From contig NC_134399.1 of assembly GCF_050003625.1 (NCBI RefSeq), forward strand, positions 106,308,615 to 106,372,614: a DNA stretch of 64,000 nucleotides. The letters are read 5' to 3'. Each line of letters begins with the position of its first letter. Within the stretch, counting starts at the first letter, position 1. A program made the position numbers and the translations under genes. The DNA is from Haematobia irritans (lineage: Eukaryota > Arthropoda > Insecta > Diptera > Muscidae). Below the pieces are notes generated by a model. It did not search any database. It saw only the letters and a program-made list of their open reading frames with translations, and was not told the origin of the DNA. Shown here piece by piece: positions 38,051 through 49,819 of the stretch.

Positions 38051-38290
38051 TATGCGTCCTAGAGCGAAAAGGACTTTAATTCGTGACCACCCCCAAAAAA
38101 TTGAAAAATCCACCCAAAACCTAAAAAAATTGAAATTTTTATATGAAAAACTTCTTTTGCCCATATCTCCTTAAATATGCGTCCTAGAGCGAAAAGGACT
38201 TTAATTCGTGAGCACCCCCAAAAAATTGAAAAATCCACCCAAAACCTAAAAAAATTGAAATTTTTATATGAAAAACTTCTTTTGCCCATA
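37680..38290 (+). repeat. Segment duplicated 7882 bp downstream, copy 1
   Basis: A run of about five monomers with private variants (GATTACCCCC, AAAAAAAAATAAATTT, GAAAAGTCCACCC, TTTATTTGAAAAAC, TTCTTTCGCCCATATTTCC) recurs at 45562-46172 with a constant offset of 7882. The intervening sequence is different. So this is a transposed or long-range exchanged block, not a simple neighbour duplication. Confidence 0.85.
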
Positions 38291-38560
38291 TCTCCTTAAA
38301 TATGCGTCCTAGAGCGAAAAGGACTTTAATTCGTGACCACCCCCAAAAAATTGAAAAATCCACCCAAAACCTAAAAAAATTGAAATTTTTATATGAAAAA
38401 CTTCTTTTGCCCATATCTCCTTAAATATGCGTCCTAGAGCGAAAAGGACTTTAATTCGTGAGCACCCCCAAAAAATTGAAAAATCCACCCAAAACCTAAA
38501 AAAATTGAAATTTTTATATGAAAAACTTCTTTTGCCCATATCTCCTTAAATATGCGTCCT
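38059..38560 (+). repeat. 250-bp dimer repeat
   Basis: Monomers with GTGACCACCCCC and GTGAGCACCCCC alternate: GAGCACC occurs at 38210 and 38460, exactly 250 bp apart, and the sequence between is otherwise the same. This is the smallest higher-order unit in the window. Confidence 0.85.
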
Positions 38561-40059
38561 AGAGCGAAAAAGACTTTAATTCGTGACCACCCCCACCAAA
38601 TTGAAAAATCCACCCAAAATCTAAAAAAATTGAAATTTTTATATAAAAACATCTTTTGCCCATATCTCCTTAAATATGCGTCCTAAAGCCAAAAGGACTT
38701 TAATTCGTGACCACCCCCAAAAATTTGAAAAATCCACCCAAAACCTAAAAAAATTGAAATTTTTATATGAAAAACTTCTTTTGCCCATATCTCCTTAAAT
38801 ATGCATCCTAGAGCGAAAAGGACTTTAATTCGTGACCACCCCCAAAAAATTGAAAAATCCACCCAAAACCTAAAAAAATTTAAATTTTTATATGAAAAAC
38901 TTCTTTTGCCCATATCTCCTTAAATATGCGTCCTAGAGCGAAAAGGACTTTAATTCGTGACCACCCCCAAAAAATTGAAAAATCCACCTAAAACCTAAAA
39001 AAATTTAAATTTTTATATGAAAAACTTCTTTTGCCCATATCTCCTTAAATATGCGTCCTAGAGCGAAAAGGACTTTAATTCGTGAGCACCCCCAAAAAAT
39101 TGAAAAATCCACCCAAAACCTAAAAAAATTGAAATTTTTATATGAAAAACTTCTTTTGCCCATATCTCCTTAAATATGCGTCCTAGAGCGAAAAGGACTT
39201 TAATTCGTGACCAACCTCAAAAAATTGAAAAATCCACCCAAAACCTAAAAAAATTTAAATTTTTATATGAAAAACTTCTTTTGCCCATATTTCCTTAAAT
39301 ATGCGTCCTAGAGCGAAAAGGACTTTAATTCGTGACCACCCCCAAAAAAGTGAAAAATCCACCCATAACATAAAAAAATTGAAATTTTTATAAGAAAAAC
39401 TTCTTTTGCTCATATCTCCTTAAGTATGCGTCCTACAGCGAAAATGACTTTACTTCGTGACCACCCCCAAAAAATTGAAAAATCCACCCAAAACCTAAAA
39501 AAATTGAAATTTTTATATGAAAAACTTCTTTTGCCCATATCTCCTTAAATATGCGTCCTAGAGCGAAAAGGACTTTAATTCGTGACCACCCCCAAAAAAT
39601 TGAAAAATCCACCCAAAACCTAAAAAAATTGAAATTTTTATATGAAAAACTTCTTTTGCCCATATCTCCTTAAATATGCGTCCTAGAGCGAAAAGGACTT
39701 TAATTCGTGACCACCCCCACCAAATTGAAAAATCCACCCAAAATCTAAAAAAATTGAAATTTTTATATGAAAAACATCTTTTGCCCATATCTCCTTAAAT
39801 ATGCGTCCTAAAGCGAAAAGGACTTTAATTCGTGACCACCCCCAAAAAATTGAAAAATCCACCCAAAACCTAAAAAAATTGAAATTTTTATATGAAAAAC
39901 TTCTTTTGCCCATATCTCCTTAAATATTCGTCCTAGAGCGAAAAGGACTTTAATTCGTGACCACCCCCAAAAAATTGAAAAATCCACCCAAATCCTAAAG
40001 AAATTGAAATTTTTATATGAAAAACTTCTTTTGCCCATATCTCCTTAAATATGCGTCCT

Positions 40060-40310
40060 AGAGCGAAAAGGACTTTAATTCGTGACCACCCCCAAAATAT
40101 TAAAAAATCCACCCAAAATCTAAAAAAAATTGAAATTTTTATATGAAAAACTTCTTTTGCCCATATCTCCTTAAATATGCGTCCTAGAGCGAAAAGGACT
40201 TTAATTCGTGACCACCCCCAAAATATTAAAAAATCCACCCAAAATCTAAAAAAAATTGAAATTTTTATATGAAAAACTTCTTTTGCCCATATCTCCTTAA
40301 ATATGCGTCC
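40060..40310 (+). repeat. Pair of identical 126-bp monomers
   Basis: Two successive monomers carry CCCAAAATATTAAAAAATCC and CAAAATCTAAAAAAAATTG and are 126 bp long. As 126 is divisible by three, they hold one reading frame open on the minus strand and produce the longest frame of the window (160 codons, 39933-40415). This is an accident of length and gives no sign of coding. Confidence 0.85.
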
Positions 40311-43300
40311 TATAGCGAAAAGGACTTTAATTCGTGACCACCCCCAAAAAATTGAAAAATCCACCCAAAACCTAAAAAAATTGAAAATTTTATATGAAAA
40401 ACTTCTTTTGCCCATATCTCCTTAAATATGCGTCCTATAGCGAAAAGGACTTTAATTCGTGACCACCCCCAAAAAATTGAAAAATCCACCCAAAACCTAA
40501 AAAAATTGAAATTTTTATATGAAAAACTTCTTTTGCCCATATCTCCTTAAATATGCGTCCTGGAGCAAAAAGGACTTTAATGCGTGACCACCCCCAAAAA
40601 ATTGAAAAGTCCACCCAAAACCCAAAAAAATTGAAATTTTTATATGAAAAACTTCTTTTGCCCATATCTCCTAAACTAAGCGTCCTAGAGCGAAAAGGAC
40701 TTTAATTCGTGAGCACCCCCAAAAAATTGAAAAATCCACCCAAAACCTAAAAATATTGAAATTTTTATATGAAAAACTTCTTTTGCCCATATCTCCTTAA
40801 ATATGCGTCCTAGAGCGAAAAGGACTTTAATTCGTGACCACCCCCAAAAAATTGAAAAATCCACCCAAAACCTAAAAAAATTTAAATTTTTATATGAAAA
40901 ACTTCTTTTGCCCATATCTCCTTAAATATGCGTCCTAGAGCGAAAAGGACTTTAATTCGTGACCACCCCCAAAAAAATTGAAAAATCCACCCAAAACCTA
41001 AAAAAATTTAAATTTTTATATGAAAAACTTATTTTGCCCATATCTCCTTAAATATGCGTCCTAGAGCGAAAATGACTTTAATTCGTGACCACCCCCAAAA
41101 AAATTGAAAAATTCACCCAAAACCTAAAAAAATTGAAATTTTTATATGAAAAACTTCTTTTGCCCATATCTCCTTAAGTATGCGTCCTACAGCGAAAAGG
41201 ACTTTAATTCGTGACCACCCCCAAAAAATTTAAAAATCCACCCAAAACTTCTTTTGCCCATATCTCCTCAACTAAGCGTCCTAGGGCGAAAACGACTTTA
41301 ATTCGTGACCACCCCCAAAAAATTGAAAAATCCACCCAAAATCTAAAAAAATTGAAATTTTTATATGAAAAACTTCTTTTGCATCCTAGAGCGAAAAGGA
41401 CTTTAATTCGTGACCACCCCCAAAAAATTTAATATCCACCCAAAACCTAAAAAAAATGAAATTTTTATATGAAAAATTCTTTTGCCCATATCTCTTTAAA
41501 AATGCTTCCTAAAGCGAAAAGGACTTTAATTCGTGACCACCCCCAAAAAATTGAAAAATCCACCCAAAACCTAAAAAAATTGAAATTTTTATATGAAAAA
41601 CTTCTTTTGCCCATATCTCCTTAAGTATGCGTCCTACAGCGAAAAGGACTTTACTTCGAGACCACCCCCAAAAAATTGAAAAATCCACCCAAAACCTAAA
41701 AAAATTGAAATTTTTATATGAAACACTTCTTTTGCCCATATCTCCTTAAATATGCGTCCTAGAGCGAAAAGGACTTTAATTCGTGACCACCCCCACCAAA
41801 TTGAAAAATCCACCCAAAACCTAAAAAAATTGAAATTTTTATATGAAAAACATCTTTTGCCCATATCTCCTTAAATATGCGTCCTAAAGCGAAAAGGACT
41901 TTAATTCGTGACCACCCCCAAAAAATTGAAAAATCCACCCAAACCTAAAAAAATTGAAATTTTTATATGAAAAACTTCTTTTGCCCATATCTCCTTAAAT
42001 ATGCGTCCTAGAGCGAAAATGACTTTAATTCGTGACCACCCCCAAAACCTAAAAAAATGAAATTTTTATATGAAAAACTTCTTTTGCCCATATCTCCTTA
42101 AATATGCGTCCTAGAGCGAAAAGGACTTTAATTCGTGACCACCCCCAAAAAATTAAAAAATCCACCCAAAATCTAAAAAAAATTTAAATTTTTATATGAA
42201 AAACTTTTTGCCCATATCTCCTTAAATATGCGTCCTAGAGCGAAAAGGACTTTAATTCGTGACCACCCCCACCAAATTGAAAAATCCACCCAAAACCTAA
42301 AAAAATTGAAATTTTTATATGAAAAACATCTTTTGCCCATATCTCCTTAAATATGCGTCCTAAAGCGAAAAGGACTTTAATTCGTGACCACCCCCAAAAA
42401 ATTGAAAAATCCACCCAAAACCTAAAAAAATTGAAATTTTTATATGAAAAACTTCTTTTGCCCATATCTCCTAAACTAAGCGTCCTAGAGCGAAAAGGAC
42501 TTTAATTCGTGACCACCCCCAAAAAATTGAATAATCCACCCAAAACCTAAAAAAATTTAAATTTTTATATGAAAAACTTCTTTTGCCCATATCTCCTTAA
42601 ATATGCGTCCTAGAGCGAAAAGGACTTTAATTCGTGACCACCCCCAAAAAATTAAAAAATCCACCCAAAATCTAAAAAAAATTTAAATTTTTATATGAAA
42701 AACTTTTTGCCCATATCTCCTTAAATATGCGTCCTAGAGCGAAAATGACTTTAATTCGTGACCACCCCCAAAACCTAAAAAAATGAAATTTTTATATGAA
42801 AAACTTCTTTTGCCCATATCTCCTTAAATATGCGTCCTATAGCGAAAAGGACTTTAATTCGTGACCACCCCCAAAAAATTGAAAAATCCACCCAAAACCT
42901 AAAAAAATTGAAATTTTTATATGAAAAACTTCTTTTGCCCATATCTCCTTAAATATGCGTCCTAGAGCGAAAAGGACTTTAATTCGAAACCACCCCCAAA
43001 AAATTGAAAAATCCACCCAAAACCTAAAAAAAAAAAATTTTATATGAAAAACTTCTTTTGCCCATATCTCCTTAAATATGCGTCCTATAGCGAAAAGGAC
43101 TTTAATTTGTGACCACCCCCAAAAAATTGAAAAATCCACCCAAAACCCAAAAAAATTGAAATTTTTATATGAAAAACTTCTTTTGCCCATATCTCCTAAA
43201 CTAAGCGTCCTAGAGCGAAAAGGACTTTAATTCGTGAGCACCCCCAAAAAATTGAAAAATCCACCCAAAACCTAAAAAAATATTGAAATTTTTATATGAA

Positions 43301-44553
43301 AAACTTCTTTTGCCCATATTTCCTTAAATATGCGTCCTAGAGCGAAAAGGACTTTAATTCGTGACCACCCCCAAAAAATTGAAAAATCCACCCAAAACCT
43401 AAAAAAATTTAAATTTTTATATGAAAAACTTCTTTTGCCCACATCTCCTTAAATATGCGTCCTAGAGCGAAAAGGACTTTAATTCGTGACCACCCCCAAA
43501 AAATTGAAAAATCCACCCAAAACCTAAAAAAATTTAAATTTTTATATGAAAAACTTCTTTTGCCCATATCTCCTTAAATATGCGTCCTAGAGCGAAAAGG
43601 ACTTTAATTCGTGACCACCCCCAAAAAAATTGAAAAATCCACCCAAAACCTAAAAAAATTTAAATTTTTATATGAAAAACTTCTTTTGCCCATATCTCCT
43701 TAAATATGCGTCCTAGAGCGAAAAGGATTTTAATTCGTGACCACCCCCAAAAAAAATTGAAAAATCCACCCAAAACCTAAAAAAATTGAAATTTTTATAT
43801 GAAAAACTTCTTTTGCCCATATCTCCTTAAGTATGCGTCCTACAGCGAAAAGGACTTTAATTCGTGACCACCCCCAAAAAATTGAAAAATCCACCCAAAA
43901 CCTAAAAAAAATGAAATTTTTATATGAAAAACTTCTTTTGCCCATATCTCCTTAAATATGCGTCCTAGAGCGAAAAGGACTTTAATTCGTAACCACCCCC
44001 AAAAAATTGAAAAATCCACCCAAAACCTAAAAAAATTCAAATTTTTATATGAAAAACTTCTTTTGCCCATATCTCCTCAACTAAGCGTCCTAGAGCGAAA
44101 ACGACTTTAATTCGTGACCACCCCCAAAAAATTGAAAAATCCACCCAAAACCTAAAAAAATTGAAATTTTTATATGAAAAACTTCTTTTGCCCATATCTC
44201 CTAAACTAAGCGTCCTAGAGCGAAAAGGACTTTAATTCGTGACCACCCCCAAAAAATTGAAAAATCCACCCAAAACCTAAAAAAATTGAAATTTTTATAT
44301 GAAAAACTTCTTTTGCGTCCTAGAGCGAAAAGGACTTTAATTCGTGACCACCCACAAAAAATTAAAAATCCACCCAGAACCTAAAAAAATTTAAATTTTT
44401 ATATGAAAAATTCTTTTGCCCATATCTCCTTAAAAATGCGTCCTAGAGCGAAAAGGGCTTTAATTCGTAACCACCCCCAAAAAATTGAAAAATCCACCCA
44501 AAACCTAAAAAAAATGAAATTTTTATATGAAAAACTTCTTTTGCCCATATCTC

Positions 44554-45020
44554 CTAAACTAAGCGTCCTAGAGCGAAAAAGACTTTAATTCGTGAGCACC
44601 CCCAAAAAATTGAAAAATCCACCCAAAACCTAAAAAAATTGAAATTTTTATATGAAAAACTTCTTTTGCCCATATCTCCTTAAATATGCGTCCTAGAGCG
44701 AAAAGGACTTTAATTCGTGACCACCCCCAAAAAATTGAAAAATCCACCCAAAACCTAAAAAAAATGAAATTTTTATATGAAAAACTTCTTTTGCCCATAT
44801 CTCCTAAACTAAGCGTCCTAGAGCGAAAAAGACTTTAATTCGTGAGCACCCCCAAAAAATTGAAAAATCCACCCAAAACCTAAAAAAATTGAAATTTTTA
44901 TATGAAAAACTTCTTTTGCCCATATCTCCTTAAATATGCGTCCTAGAGCGAAAAGGACTTTAATTCGTGACCACCCCCAAAAAATTGAAAAATCCACCCA
45001 AAACCTAAAAAAATTGAAAT
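44554..45020 (+). repeat. 250-bp dimer repeat with AAACTAAGCG start
   Basis: The monomer CCTAAACTAAGCG ... GAAAAAGAC ... GTGAGCACCCCC occurs at 44553 and again at 44803, separated by one ordinary monomer, and a third related one is at about 45428. The two 250-bp units are nearly identical. Confidence 0.83.
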
Positions 45021-45561
45021 TTTTATATGAAAAACTCTTTTGCCCATATCTCCTTAAATATGCGTCATAGAGCGAAAAGGACTTTAATTCGTGACCACCC
45101 ACAAAAAATTGAAAAATCCACCCAAAACCTAACAAAATTTAAATTTTTATATGAAAAACTTCTTTTGCCCATATCTCCTAAACTAAGCGTCCTAGAGCGA
45201 AAAGGACTTTAATTCGTGACCACCACCAAAAAATTGAAAAATCCACCCAAAACCTAAAAAAATTGAAATTTTTATATGAAAAACTTCTTTTGCCCATATC
45301 TCCTTAAATATGCGTTCTAGAGCGAAAAGGACTTTAATTCGTGACCACCCCCAACAAATTTAAAAATCCACCCAAAACCTAAAAAAATTGAAATTTTTAT
45401 ATGAAAAACTTCTTTTGCCCATATCTCCTAAACTAAGCGTCCTAGAGCGAAAAAGACTTTAATTCGTGAGCACCCCCAAAAAATTGAAAAATCCACCCAA
45501 AACCTAAAAAAATTGAAATTTTTGTATGAAAAACTTCTTTTGCCCATATCTCCTTAAATAT

Positions 45562-46172
45562 GCGTCCTAGAGCGAAAAGGACTTTAATTCGTGATTACCC
45601 CCAAAAAATTTAAAAATCCACTCAAAACCAAAAAAAAATAAATTTTTATAAGAAAAACTTCTTTTGCCCATATCTCCTCAACTAAGCGTCCTAGAGCGAA
45701 AAGGACTTTAATTCGTGACCACCCCCAAAAAATTGAAAAATCCACCCAAAACCTATAAAAATTGAAATTTTTATATGAAAAACTTCTTTTGCCCATATCT
45801 CCTTAAATATGTGTCCTAGAGCGAAAAGGACTTTAATTCGTGACCAACCTCAAAAAATTGAAAAGTCCACCCAAAACCTAAAAAAATTTAAATTTTTATT
45901 TGAAAAACTTCTTTCGCCCATATTTCCTTAAATATGCGTCCTAGAGCGAAAAGGACTTTAATTCGTGACCACCCCCAAAAAATTGAAAAATCCACCCAAA
46001 ACCTAAAAAAATTGAAATTTTTATATGAAAAACTTCTTTTGCCCATATCTCCTTAAATATGCGTCCTAGAGCGAAAAGGACTTTAATTCGTGAGCACCCC
46101 CAAAAAATTGAAAAATCCAACCAAAACCTAAAAAAATTGAAATTTTTATATGAAAAACTTCGTTTGCCCAAA
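45562..46172 (+). repeat. Segment duplicated 7882 bp upstream, copy 2
   Basis: Partner of 37680-38290. The only clear structural difference is in the second monomer, where copy 2 has a CTCCTCAACTAAGCG start instead of CTTAAGTATGCGTCCTACAG. Confidence 0.83.
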
Positions 46173-49100
46173 TCTCCTTAAATATGCGTCATAGAACGAA
46201 AAGGACTTTAATTCGTGACCACCCCCAAAAAATTGAAAAATCCACCCAAAACCTAAAAAATTGAAATTTTTATATGAAAAACTTCTTTTGCCCATATCTC
46301 CTTAAATATGCGTCCTAGAGCGAAAAGGACTTTAATTCGTGACCACCCCCAAAAAATTGAAAAATCCACCCAAAACCTAAAAAAATTGAAATTTTTATAT
46401 GAAAAACTTCTTTTGCCCATATCTCCTTAAATATGCGTCCTAGAGCGAAAAGGACTTTAATTCGTGACCACCCCCAAAAAATTTAAAAATCCACCCAAAA
46501 CCTAAAAAAATTGAAATTTTTATATGAAAAACTTCTTTTGCTCATATCTCCTTAAATATGCGTCCTAGAGCGAAAAGGACTTTAATTCGTGATTACCCCC
46601 AAAAAATTGAAAAATCCACTCAAAACCTAAAAAAAAATAAATTTTTATATGAAAAACTTCTTTTGCCCATATCTCGTTAAATATGCGCCCTAGAGCGAAA
46701 AGGACTTTAATTCGTGACCACCCCCAAAAAAATTGAAAAAATCCACCCAAAACCTAAAAAAATTGAAATTTTTATATGAAAAACTTCTTTTGCCCATATC
46801 TCCTTAAATATGCGTCCTAGAGCGAAAAGGACTTTAATTCGTGACCACCCCCAAAAAATTAAAAAATCCACCCAAAACCTAAAAAAATTGAAATTTTTAT
46901 ATGAAAAACTTCTTTTGCTCATATCTCCTTAAATATGCGTCCTAGAGCGAAAAGGACTTTAATTCGTGATTACCCCCAAAAAATTGAAAAATCCACTCAA
47001 AACCTAAAAAAAATTTAATTTTTATAAGAAAAACTTATTTTGCCCATATCTCCTTAAGTATGCGTCCTACAGCGAAAAGGACTTTACTTCGTGACCACCC
47101 CCAAAAAATTGAAAAATCCACCCAAAACGTACAAAAATTGAAATTTTTATATGAAAAACTTCTTTTGCCCATATCTCCTTAAATATGCGCCCTAGAGCGA
47201 AAAGGACTTTAATTCGTGACCACCCCCAAAAAAATTGAAAAAATTCACCCAAAACCTAAAAAAATTGAAATTTTTATATGAAAAACTTCTTTTGCCCATA
47301 TCTCCTAAACTAAGCGTCCTAGAGCGAAAATGACTTTAATTCGTGATTACCCCCAAAAAATTGAAAAATCCACTCAAAACCTAAAAAAATTAAATTTTTA
47401 TAAGAAAAACTTCTTGTGCCCATATCTCCTTATGTATGCGTCCTACAGAGAAAAGGACTTTACTTCGTGACCACCCCCAAAAAATTGAAAAATCCACCCA
47501 AAACCTAAAAAAATTGAAATTTTTATATGAAAAACTTCTTTTGCCCATATCTCCTTAAATATGCGCCCTAGAGCGAAAAGGACTTTAATTCGTGATCACC
47601 CCCAAAAAATTGAAAAATCCACTCAAAACCTAAAAAAAATTAAATTTTTATATGAAAAACTTCTTTTGCCCAAATCTCCTTAAGTATGCGTCCTACAGAG
47701 AAAAGGACTTTACTTCGTGACCACCCCCAAAAAATTGAAAAATCCACCCAAAACCTAAAAAAATTGAAATTTTTATACGAAAAACTTCTTTTGCCCATAT
47801 CTCCTTAAATATGCGTCCTAGAGCGAAAAGGACTTTAATTCGTGACCACCCCCAAAAAATTGAAAAATCCACCAAAACCTAAAAAAAATTAAATTTTTAT
47901 ATGAAAAACTTCTTTTGCCCATATCTCCTTAAATATGCGTCCTAGAGCGAAAAGGACTTTAATTCGTGATTACCCCCAAAAAATTGAAAAATCCACTCAA
48001 AACCTAAAAAAAATTAAATTTTTATAAGAAAAACTTCTTTTGCCCATATCTCCTTAAGTATGCGTCCTACAGCGAAAAGGACTTTACTTCGTGACCACCC
48101 CCAAAAAATTGAAAAATCCACCCAAAACCTCAAAAATTGAAATTTTTATATGAAAAACTACTTTTGCCCATATCTCCTTAAATATACGCCCTAGAGCGAA
48201 AAGGACTCTAATTCGTGACCACCCACAAAAAATTGAAAAATCCACACAAAACCTAAAAAATTTAAATTTTTATATGAAAAACTTCTTTTGCCCATATCTC
48301 CTTAAATATGCGTCCTAGAGCGAAAAGGACTTTAATTCGTGACCACCCCCAAAAAATTGAAAAATCCACCTAAAACCTAAAAAAATTGAAATTTTTATAA
48401 GAAAAACTTCTTTTGCCCATATCTCCTTAAGTATGCGTCCTACAGCGAAAAGGACTTTACTTCGTGACCACCCCCAAAAAATTGAAAAATCCACCCAAAA
48501 CCTCAAAAATTGAAATTTTTATATGAAAAACTTCTTTTGCCCATATCTCCTTAAATATACGCCCTAGAGCGAAAAGGACTCTAATTCGTGACCACCCCCA
48601 AAAAATTGAAAAATCCACCCAAAACCTAAAAAAATTGAAATTTTTATATGAAAAACTTCTTTTGCCCATATCTCCTTAAATATGCGTCCTACAGCGAAAA
48701 GGACTTTAATTCGTGACCACCCCCAAAAAATTTAAAAATCCACCCAAAACCTAAAAAAATTTAAATTTTTATATGAAAAACTTCTTTTGCCCATATCTCC
48801 TTAAATATGCGTCCTAGAGCGAAAAGGACTTTAATTCGTGACCAACCCCAAAAAATTGAAAAATCCACCCAAAACCTAAAAAAAATTAAATTTTTATATG
48901 AAAAACTTCTTTTGCCCATATCTCCTTAAATATGCGTCCTAGAGCGAAAAGGACTTTAATTCGTGACCACCCCCAAAAAATTGAAAAATCCACCCAAAAC
49001 CTAAAAAAATTTAAATTTTTATATGAAAAACTTCTTTTGCCCATATCTCCTTAAATATGCGTCCTAGAGCGAAAAGGACTTTAATTCGTGACCACCCCCA

Positions 49101-49819
49101 AAAAATTGAAAAATCCACCCAAAACCTAAAAAAATTTAAATTTTTATATGAAAAACTTCTTTTGCCCATATCTCCTTAAATATGCGTCCTAGAGCGAAAA
49201 GGATTTTAATTCGTGACCACCCCCAAAAAATTGAAAAATCCACCTAAAACCTAAAAAAATTGAAATTTTTATATGAAAAACTTCTTTTGCCCATATCCCC
49301 TTAAATATCCGTCCTAAAGCGAAAAGGACTTTAATTCGTGACCACCCCCAAAAAATTGAAAAATCCACCCAAAACCTAAAAAAAATGGAAATTTTTATAT
49401 GAAAAACTTCTTTTGCCCATATCTCCTTAAATATGCGTCCTAGAGCGAAAAGGACTTTAATTCGTGACCACCCCCAAAAAATTGAAAAATCCACCCAAAA
49501 CCTAAAAAAATTGAAATTTTTGTATGAAAAACTTCTTTTGCCCATATCTCCTTAAATATGCGTCCTTGAGCGAAAAGGACTTTAATTCGTGACCACCCCC
49601 AAAAAATTGAAAAATCCACCCAAAACCTAAAAAAATTTAAATTTTTATATGAAAAACTTCTTTTGCCCATATCTCCTTAAATATGCGTCCTAAAGCGAAC
49701 AGGACTTTAATTCGCGACCACTCCCAAAAAATTGAAAAATCCACCCAAAACCTAAAAAAATTGAAATTTTTATATGAAAAACTTCTTTTGCCCATATCTC
49801 CTTAAATATGCGTCCTAGA

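Larger units (their letters stand above)
38050..46900 (+). repeat. Satellite zone 6, near-consensus monomers
   Basis: Monomers here are closest to the overall consensus, and many keep an exact 125-bp length. Local marks are GTGAGCACCCCC, CCCCCACCAAATTG (38591, 39716, 41791, 42266) and CCTATAGCG. Shortened monomers: 41245 (AAAAC-TTC fusion, about 35 bp lost), 41381 and 44314 (TTTTGC joined to the TCCTAGAGCG core, about 20 bp lost), and 42041 and 42767 (23 bp lost, CCACCCCCAAAACC). Two monomers near 42200 and 42700 read AAAAACTTTTTGCCC. No gene is present. Confidence 0.83.
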
